Shown piece by piece: positions 44,556 through 49,551 of a DNA stretch of 49,551 nt (the first letter of the stretch is position 1; every line of letters starts with the position of its first letter). Below the pieces are notes generated by a model. It had not been told where the DNA came from, made no database searches, and worked only from the letters and a program-made list of their open reading frames with translations. The DNA is from Bacteroidales bacterium UBA6192. Lineage in GTDB: Bacteria; Bacteroidota; Bacteroidia; Bacteroidales; F082. The stretch covers positions 1 through 49,551 of the forward strand of contig DITE01000045.1 of NCBI GenBank assembly GCA_002422725.1. The letters are read 5' to 3'. A program made the position numbers and the translations under genes.

Positions 44556-45343
44556 TACCTAGACCATATATAGCAAAATGGCAGGAATATTCACCATGGA
44601 ATGAATTTTCACAGGTAGAGCAGGATTTGATTATTTCCCGAACCTTAGTGGAAATATTTTCTGATGACTTTCTGAGAGAAAACCTTGCGTTCAGAGGTGG
44701 AACGGCTTTACATAAACTCTATCTTAACCCAGCACCTCGATATTCTGAGGATATTGATTTGGTGCAAATTAAAGAAGGTCCAATAAAACCCATAATGGAA
44801 AGGTTAAATGAAGTTATTACCTTCTTCGAAGAGAAAAGAACAACACAAGTTCGTGGACATGGAGCCAAAGCTTTATATCGTTTTACTTCGGAATATGAAG
44901 AAATACGAATGCGATTGAAACTCGAAATAAACTGCAAAGAACATTTTAATGTGCTTGAATGGGTTGATTTTCCTTTTGAAGTTAAAAGCGAATGGTTCTC
45001 GGGTAAAGCAGAATTGAGAACTTACAATATAAACGAACTTTTAGGAACAAAACTTAGAGCATTATATCAAAGAAGCAAAGGAAGAGATTTATTTGACTTG
45101 GATTATTCACGACAACATATTGATTTGAACTATGAGCAAATTATAACCTGTTTTAAGGATTACATTTCGTTTGCGACGGGGAAAAGATCTCCAACTAAAA
45201 AAGAATTCTTAAATAACATTGAAGAGAAAGAGGTTAGTGCTGAGTTTATAGGTGATATGGAAGCATTGCTAAGACCCGATATTAAGTACAATCAAAGTGA
45301 TGCTTTTAATTGGTTGAAAAAAGAATTGATTGAAAAAATGTAG
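44552..45343 (+). CDS. AbiEii-type nucleotidyltransferase toxin
   Basis: A 263-residue DUF1814/AbiEii nucleotidyltransferase. The signature is FRGGTALHKLYL (Gly49-Gly50-Thr51), followed by RYSEDIDLV with Asp67 and Asp69 as metal ligands, and a downstream LLGTKLRALYQRSKGRDLFDL block. AbiEii toxins are GTP-binding or tRNA-modifying enzymes that arrest growth when phage infection upsets the antitoxin. It is translationally coupled to AbiEi. The length is slightly short of some family members but all motifs are present. Confidence 0.9.
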   Translation: MIPRPYIAKWQEYSPWNEFSQVEQDLIISRTLVEIFSDDFLRENLAFRGGTALHKLYLNPAPRYSEDIDLVQIKEGPIKPIMERLNEVITFFEEKRTTQVRGHGAKALYRFTSEYEEIRMRLKLEINCKEHFNVLEWVDFPFEVKSEWFSGKAELRTYNINELLGTKLRALYQRSKGRDLFDLDYSRQHIDLNYEQIITCFKDYISFATGKRSPTKKEFLNNIEEKEVSAEFIGDMEALLRPDIKYNQSDAFNWLKKELIEKM

Positions 45344-45411
45344 AAAAATTTGATATTATTGGCGAAACTAAAATAAGGGCAGAATTAGCTGAAACATTAG
45401 TAAAGAAATAA
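45343..45411 (+). other. Short open remnant after abiEii
   Basis: In the +1 frame after the abiEii stop, 22 codons without a start encode a peptide ending GETKIRAELAETLVKK and a TAA. The segment resembles the hsdR N-terminus (NETETRAELIDP) at both protein and DNA level by eye. It may be the stub of another lost gene. The region 45412-45561 has no gene, only a CGGGT/ACCCCG stem before R4. Confidence 0.3.
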
Positions 45412-45561
45412 TAACGAAGTATGATAAAAATAAACAACACACAACATGCAGTCATAAAACATGCCAGTTTTGAGGTTTTTCGAGCATTTCGTCCCGCCAC
45501 GTGGTTTTGTATCGGGTGATGCAGACCTGACCCCGAAATCCGGTACGTTTCATACTGCTAA

Positions 45562-45665
45562 CGTTGAAGCACATTCAAAAACAAACTGATAAATTTGCCC
45601 TGAGTAGCGTTGATCAGCAGATTGTAGATTGCATGAATACAATTGGTTATGAAGAAGTTAGTCAG
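45562..45665 (+). repeat. 156-bp island repeat, copy R4 (right two thirds)
   Basis: Matches R1-R3 from GTTGAAGC to GTTAGTCAG, including the TAAATTTG box, but the left hairpin arm is replaced by unrelated sequence and about 12 bp are missing after the GATCAGC segment. The next gene begins 27 bp after its end. Confidence 0.75.
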
Positions 45666-45692
45666 AAATACAAGAAACTTTAAAAAAGCAAC

Positions 45693-46421
45693 ATGAGAAT
45701 AATTGGAATATTTTTCTTTACAGTAATAATAATATTTAGTGCAAGCGGACAGAAAGTAAAAACTATTACTAAGGAGTCTTTTTTAACAATCGAAGAATAC
45801 AGTGTGTTAAAACCTAATAAGAATGTTAGAAATGGCACATATATAAAGAAAATGAAATATGATGGGGAAATACTTGTAAATGGGAACTACAATGAAAACA
45901 GAAAAATTGGAATATGGGACTATTATGACTTTAGAACATGGAAGTTAGAACAAAAATACGACTACGATAATAACTTAATAGTTTATTCAGAGCCCTCGTT
46001 TTTAGACAGGACAGTTTTAAATCATTTCAATTATAATGGAGAATGGATATTTGATGAGCTTGATTCATTACCAATACTTATTGGAGGAATTTCAGATCTA
46101 AAATTACAGCTTACAGAGGAAGCCTGCAACTATACCAAGGTGCCAAATTTTCCAAAAGCAGGAATCGCAATATTTTCCTTTATTATCACTAAAGATGGAA
46201 AGACAAGAGACTATAAAATATTGAATTCTTCTGGTAATACATTTGAGAATAAGTTGCTGAAATTCTTAATGGAGCACCCTGGAAACTGGTTGCCAGCTAT
46301 GCATCATGGTGAGTACGTGGATACAGAGTTTTTTATCCCTATGAATATAAGGTACATAGAAAATTCTCAGGAACTAAAAAGATTTACAATAGACTTTAAT
46401 AGTTCACTAATAAGTAATTAA
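45693..46421 (+). CDS. Secreted protein with MORN/YwqK-like and TonB-C-like regions
   Basis: A 242-residue protein with a signal peptide (MRIIGIFFFTVIIIFSASGQ). Residues about 45-100 resemble MORN/YwqK-type repeats (NGTYIKKMKYDGEILVNGNYNENRKIGIWDYYDF). Residues about 150-230 look like a TonB C-terminal domain (PKAGIAIFSFIITKDGKTRDYKILNSSG, then WLPAMHHGEYVDTEFFIPMNIRY), without the N-terminal membrane anchor of a true TonB. The function is unknown. Such proteins are frequent in Bacteroidota accessory regions. It is the only gene between R4 and R5. Confidence 0.65.
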   Translation: MRIIGIFFFTVIIIFSASGQKVKTITKESFLTIEEYSVLKPNKNVRNGTYIKKMKYDGEILVNGNYNENRKIGIWDYYDFRTWKLEQKYDYDNNLIVYSEPSFLDRTVLNHFNYNGEWIFDELDSLPILIGGISDLKLQLTEEACNYTKVPNFPKAGIAIFSFIITKDGKTRDYKILNSSGNTFENKLLKFLMEHPGNWLPAMHHGEYVDTEFFIPMNIRYIENSQELKRFTIDFNSSLISN

Positions 46422-46431
46422 CAACCGCCAA

Positions 46432-46579
46432 TAATCAGGAATCAAATCGTTCAGCCCGACCCGGCATGTACTCCCGGTTGAAGCGCATTCAAAAACAAAT
46501 TGATAAATTTGCCCTGAGTAGCTATGATCAGCAGATTGTAGATTGCATGAATACAATTGGTTGTGGTAAAGTTAGTCAG
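46432..46579 (+). repeat. 156-bp island repeat, copy R5
   Basis: Starts TAATCAGGAATC, contains TAAATTTG, and ends AGTTAGTCAG. It shares with R4 the short form GATCAGCAGATTGTAGATTGC. The left inverted repeat is degraded. No gene follows directly; the palindromic element at 46646 lies between it and the Fic module. A last trace of the family, AAGTTAGTCAG, occurs at about 48059-48070 just before the second GH3 gene. Confidence 0.8.
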
Positions 46580-46645
46580 AAGCGCAAAGAACACATTCAC
46601 AGAATAGCATAACTTTTGGTGAATATATTAATTGAAAGTTATTAT

Positions 46646-46842
46646 CCCCGCTGGCGCGGATTTGCAGCCGACCGAAGGGAGCTCAGCGCAGCTAATCCGT
46701 GCCAAACCAATTCTCATGCAAAAACGAATCATTCACCTCAATCAGGATTATTACATTTACCTTTCAGTTCTCAGTAGGCTCGGATGATTCGGCCTCGCAT
46801 CATGAGAATGCTTCGCTAAGTTACAAATCCGCGCCAGCGGGG
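46646..46842. mobile_element. Palindromic MITE-like element of about 197 bp
   Basis: Perfect 19-bp terminal inverted repeats, CCCCGCTGGCGCGGATTTG (46646-46664) and its complement (46824-46842). Inside are further nested pairs: ATTCTCATG/CATGAGAAT, CGAATCAT/ATGATTCG, and a local hairpin GGCGCGGATT/AATCCGTGCC. It codes for nothing convincing (a 68-codon frame within it is a by-product of the palindrome). It could be a non-autonomous element or a REP-type hairpin sequence. No target-site duplication is obvious. Confidence 0.6.
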
Positions 46843-46926
46843 GAAATACAGGAGGATTTTGGACGAACTGGCGTTATGCACCATTCTAAAATGACCAAAA
46901 ACTAACAATTTGTCGTAGAAATTTTG

Positions 46927-46934
46927 TAAATTTG
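46927..46934 (+). promoter_or_regulatory. Predicted -7 box of the Fic module
   Basis: TAAATTTG matches TAnnTTTG, 28 nt before the antitoxin start. The nearest TTTG upstream (46909-46912) is at a 14-nt spacing, shorter than usual. Confidence 0.4.
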
Positions 46935-46962
46935 AAGAATAATAAAAAATTCAATCGAAAAT

Positions 46963-47184
46963 ATGTTCAGCATAATCGAAATAGACAGAAGTAACTTGAC
47001 AATAATGGGTGTAAAATTTTCAGACTTGAAAACATTAGAATACACTGCAAATGCATTAGGGAGCAATATGTTTGAAGGCTTTAAACCAACTCCAAAAGGA
47101 ATTGAAATAATTAGGGATTATGTGACAGGAAAAATATCACTAACAGAACTTGTGGCATTCGCCAAACAAAAAGCTTATGTCTAA
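46963..47184 (+). CDS. Fic antitoxin (VbhA-like)
   Basis: A 73-residue protein directly upstream of and overlapping the Fic gene by 8 nt. Residues 34-39 read SNMFEG, an exact match to the inhibitory-helix motif (S/T)xxxE(G/N) of class I Fic antitoxins. Glu38 would compete with the ATP gamma-phosphate in the Fic active site. Its C-terminal segment (GKISLTELVAFAKQKAYV) also fits the family. It keeps the Fic enzyme inactive. Confidence 0.78.
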   Translation: MFSIIEIDRSNLTIMGVKFSDLKTLEYTANALGSNMFEGFKPTPKGIEIIRDYVTGKISLTELVAFAKQKAYV

Positions 47185-47785
47185 TTCCTATAAATACATA
47201 GACCCTGACTATACCTACACTGATCCTAAGACAGGACTTTTAAAGAATTTACAAAATATTAAAGACCCTGATGTATTGCTCTTTGTTGAGAGTGGTGTGG
47301 TAACTAAACGACTTCAATTCCTTTACGAAAATCCGTTAAAAATCAACGGGACTGACAGCCTTTTTGAAATTCATAAATATTTATTCCAAGACATTTATGT
47401 TTGGGCAGGTAAGAAACGGATTGTTGAAATAGGCAAAGACGGGAAACAATTTTTCCCAACGTCCCATTTTGACAATGCTTTTAGATACATTGAACAGTTA
47501 ATATCGGAGTTCAAGAAAATTCCGAAAGACAACAAAAGAAATTTAGCCGAAAAATTGGCAGAAATTTTAGATAACGTCAACTATTTACACCCATTTAGAG
47601 AAGGAAACGGACGAACACAAAGAGAGTTTTTAAGGCTTTTGGCATTGGAAAAAGGTTTGACACTAAATCTCAACCCTCCTGATAACATAAGTGTTTACGA
47701 AAGATATATGAAAGGGACTATTGAAAGTGACGTAAATACCTTGACAGAATTGATTTTTGAACTAATTAACACAAAGAATAAATAG
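47177..47785 (+). CDS. Fic-domain AMP-transferase toxin
   Basis: A 202-residue Fic/Doc protein. I set the start at 47177 (MSNSYKYIDP), which overlaps the antitoxin stop in ATGTCTAA. The catalytic motif is complete: HPFREGNGRTQREF with His138 as the catalytic base, matching HxFx(D/E)GNGRxxR. The upstream flap region is FEIHKYLFQDIYVWAGKKRIVEIGKDG. There is no internal inhibitory helix, consistent with a class I enzyme controlled by the separate antitoxin. The target, such as gyrase/topoisomerase IV in related toxins, is not known. Confidence 0.9.
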   Translation: MSNSYKYIDPDYTYTDPKTGLLKNLQNIKDPDVLLFVESGVVTKRLQFLYENPLKINGTDSLFEIHKYLFQDIYVWAGKKRIVEIGKDGKQFFPTSHFDNAFRYIEQLISEFKKIPKDNKRNLAEKLAEILDNVNYLHPFREGNGRTQREFLRLLALEKGLTLNLNPPDNISVYERYMKGTIESDVNTLTELIFELINTKNK

Positions 47786-47802
47786 AAGAACGGTGCACAA
47801 CA

Positions 47803-47912
47803 GTTTGGCAAAATGGCGGGTTGCTAAATTGAACATTCGGTTTTCTAATAAACATTAGTACTAAATTGAAAGTAAGTGCCTTGAAATCGGCTACTTCGCC
47901 AGGCTGCAAAAC
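47803..47912. repeat. attC-like bulged palindrome after the Fic module
   Basis: The left arm GTTTGGCAAAATGGCGGGTT (47803) pairs with a right arm GCTACTTCGCCAGGCTGCAA (47890) through GTTT, GCA, TGGCG and GC blocks separated by bulges. The interior has a direct repeat CTAAATTGAA (47824 and 47861). I associate this sequence type with Bacteroidota gene-cassette junctions, but only from recollection. Confidence 0.45.
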
Positions 47913-48090
47913 GTCAGACTATCTATAAACCTCCTTGCCGGCCTCCAGTTTCCCCAGCTTCCGAAAATTGATTTCGTGTCCTAAAGTATGCAGAAAAGAC
48001 CATAAATTTGGAGGATCATTATAGAATTATTAACCATTGATAGTTAATGTTTAACAGAAAAGTTAGTCAGAATCAAAAATTGAATACCGT
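47913..48090 (+). promoter_or_regulatory. Right island junction and leader of the second GH3 gene
   Basis: No gene. It contains TAAATTTG (48003-48010), a possible -7 box about 80 nt before the GH3 start. A 6-bp inverted repeat ATTAAC/GTTAAT with an 8-nt spacer follows, then AAGTTAGTCAG, the end sequence of the R repeats. From 48074 on, it matches the remnant at 31654. Confidence 0.4.
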
Positions 48091-49551
48091 ATGCAAGCTT
48101 TTGTTCGTCGCAAGCCATCAGTAGTTTTGCTGGCATGGCTGATGTTCGTTTTGGTGCCGGTCATTGCACAAAGTCAGTCAGTTGAGCACAGGATTGATTC
48201 GGTTCTTGCCCTGATGACCCTTGAAGAAAAAGCCGGTCAGTTGTCCCTTTTCACCAACGACTGGAACCAGGATGGCAGCTTCATCAAAGAGGAATATGCC
48301 GTCTTTATCGATCGCGGGCTGGCCGGTGGGATATTCAATGCTTATGGAGCAGATTACACCAGAAAGCTTCAGGAAAGGGCAATCAACCGGAGCAGGCTTG
48401 GCATTCCGCTGATATTTGGATACGACGTCATACATGGTCATCAGACCATTTTCCCTATTCCCCTGGCAGAGGCGGCAAGCTGGGACCTGGAAGCTATCGA
48501 AAGGAGTGCAAGGGTTGCAGCGGTCGAAGCAAGTGCCAGTGGCTTACACTGGACCTTTGCACCCATGGTGGATATTTCGCGCGATCCACGCTGGGGCCGT
48601 GTGATGGAAGGGGCAGGAGAGGATCATTATCTGGGAGCTCTCATTGCTGCTGCAAGGGTGAAAGGCTTTCAGGGCGATGGTTTCGAACAGGCGGATGCCG
48701 TGGTGGCCTGCGTGAAACATTTTGCGGCCTATGGAGCTGCACAGGCAGGACGCGAATACCACACAGTGGATATGTCGGAACGTATACTGCGGGAGGTTTA
48801 TCTGCCACCATTCAAAGCAGCCGTTGATGCAGGTGCCCTGAGTGTGATGACAGCTTTCAACGAACTTAACGGGGTTCCGGCTACCTCCAATCATTTTTTG
48901 TTAAAAGAGGTGCTTCGCGAAGAATGGGGTTTCGATGGCTTTGTGGTAAGTGATTTTACCTCCATCATGGAGCTGATGAACCATGGTGTGGCTTCTGACA
49001 CGGCCACAGCTGCCGAAATTTCCATCAGAGCCGGAGCGGACATCGACATGCAGTCAGCCTTTTTTCAGCAGGCCGTGCCCGGTTTGGTCCGATCGGGCAA
49101 ACTGGATATTTCGGTGCTCGATGAGGCGGTGAAGCGTGTGCTCAGGGTAAAGTTCCAGCTTGGGTTATTCGATGATCCCTATCGATTTTGCTCCACAGAC
49201 AGGGAGAAAAGCGAAATCATGAAACCTGAATTTCTGGATGCAGCGAGGGATATGGCCCGTAAGTCAGTGGTTTTGCTCAAAAACGAGCATCAGCTGCTCC
49301 CACTAAGCAAAACTGTGAAAAATGTTGCCGTTATCGGTCCGCTTGCCAACAGCAAAAGCGATATGATTGGCGGTTGGTCGGCTGCCGGCGATGCCAGAAA
49401 GGCCGAAACCCTCTTTGAAGGGATCAAGGCAAAATTGCCGCAGGCAGAAGTAAGGTATGCCAAAGGCTGTGATTTTGAAGGCAGGCTGAACGACGGATTC
49501 GCTGAGGCCTTGCAGCTGGTCGCAAAAGCTGATGTTGTTATCCTGGCATTG
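48091..49551 (+). CDS. GH3 beta-glucosidase, 3' truncated by window end
   Basis: The frame is open from ATG 48091 to the end of the window (487 codons seen of an expected 750 or so). It has a cleavable signal peptide without lipobox (MQAFVRRKPSVVLLAWLMFV...AQSQS), unlike the lipoprotein GH3 at 29346. It has the TIM barrel with KHFAAYGAA and the nucleophile Asp288 in FDGFVVSDF, nearly the same position as Asp289 in the other copy. The two are clearly paralogs along the whole visible length. It was probably the next gene of the same PUL before the island was inserted. It may be periplasmic while the first is membrane-anchored. Confidence 0.93.
   Translation, partial: MQAFVRRKPSVVLLAWLMFVLVPVIAQSQSVEHRIDSVLALMTLEEKAGQLSLFTNDWNQDGSFIKEEYAVFIDRGLAGGIFNAYGADYTRKLQERAINRSRLGIPLIFGYDVIHGHQTIFPIPLAEAASWDLEAIERSARVAAVEASASGLHWTFAPMVDISRDPRWGRVMEGAGEDHYLGALIAAARVKGFQGDGFEQADAVVACVKHFAAYGAAQAGREYHTVDMSERILREVYLPPFKAAVDAGALSVMTAFNELNGVPATSNHFLLKEVLREEWGFDGFVVSDFTSIMELMNHGVASDTATAAEISIRAGADIDMQSAFFQQAVPGLVRSGKLDISVLDEAVKRVLRVKFQLGLFDDPYRFCSTDREKSEIMKPEFLDAARDMARKSVVLLKNEHQLLPLSKTVKNVAVIGPLANSKSDMIGGWSAAGDARKAETLFEGIKAKLPQAEVRYAKGCDFEGRLNDGFAEALQLVAKADVVILAL

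Noticed and set aside
41429..46579. CRISPR array
   Set aside because: The repeats are about 156 bp, contain genes of different sizes between them and are irregularly spaced. No cas genes are present.
46699..46905. 68-codon protein gene
   Set aside because: It lies mostly inside the nested palindrome; its sequence follows from the inverted repeats and no family is recognised.
31741..48070. Integrative conjugative element or prophage
   Set aside because: No integrase, relaxase, conjugation or phage structural genes, and no tRNA attachment site are visible.

Overview
The window looks like a chromosome segment of a Bacteroidota bacterium, probably an anaerobic or facultative Bacteroidales-type organism. 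It carries a SusC/SusD polysaccharide-utilisation locus, several lipoproteins, promoter boxes of the TAnnTTTG type, and a HydBC/NuoEF-type flavin/iron-sulfur complex of the kind found in anaerobes. No rRNA, tRNA, CRISPR array or recombinase gene was seen.

Region 1 (144-16416, all minus strand) is mostly housekeeping: an SDR oxidoreductase, a TonB-dependent receptor, purL (with a clear intrinsic terminator), a CDF metal transporter, thioredoxin reductase, a three-gene electron-transfer complex (NuoE-like, HydB/NuoF-like, and a large NuoG-like subunit with a built-in GltD/NfnB-type flavin module) and an NlpC/P60 cell-wall hydrolase. The three-gene complex resembles a soluble electron-bifurcating transhydrogenase of the Stn type more than a formate dehydrogenase or hydrogenase.

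Region 2 (16499-31643, plus strand) is a polysaccharide-utilisation locus: susC, susD, a LamG lipoprotein, an intrinsic terminator, three GH144-like lipoproteins in a row, a GH43-like enzyme with discoidin and FN3 domains, and a GH3 beta-glucosidase. A second, closely related GH3 gene starts at 48091 and runs off the window. GH144 plus GH3 points to beta-1,2-glucan (including cyclic or periplasmic glucans of other bacteria) as the predicted substrate.

Region 3 (about 31741-48070) is an AT-rich accessory island that separates the two GH3 genes. A decayed copy of the 5' end of the second GH3 gene lies at the left junction, exactly 16,420 bp from its counterpart. Every gene in the island is on the plus strand, and the genes sit in small units separated by two kinds of non-coding element. 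The first kind is imperfect hairpins resembling integron attC sites (31774, 33462, 34719, 47803). The second is a highly conserved repeat of about 156 bp present five times (41429, 42389, 43196, 45562 partial, 46432), which contains a conserved TAnnTTTG promoter-like box. No integrase is in the window. The cargo is mainly defence and toxin-antitoxin genes: a TIR/SEFIR protein, a type I restriction-modification operon, an AAA ATPase plus DUF4276 pair nested in that operon, a GNAT-like/small-protein pair, AbiEi/AbiEii and Fic with a VbhA-type antitoxin. It also includes a WG-repeat protein and two secreted proteins of unknown role.

The ATPase-DUF4276 pair sits precisely at the start of hsdR and is bounded by a 24-bp direct repeat of the hsdR 5' end, so a nested insertion can be read directly from the sequence.
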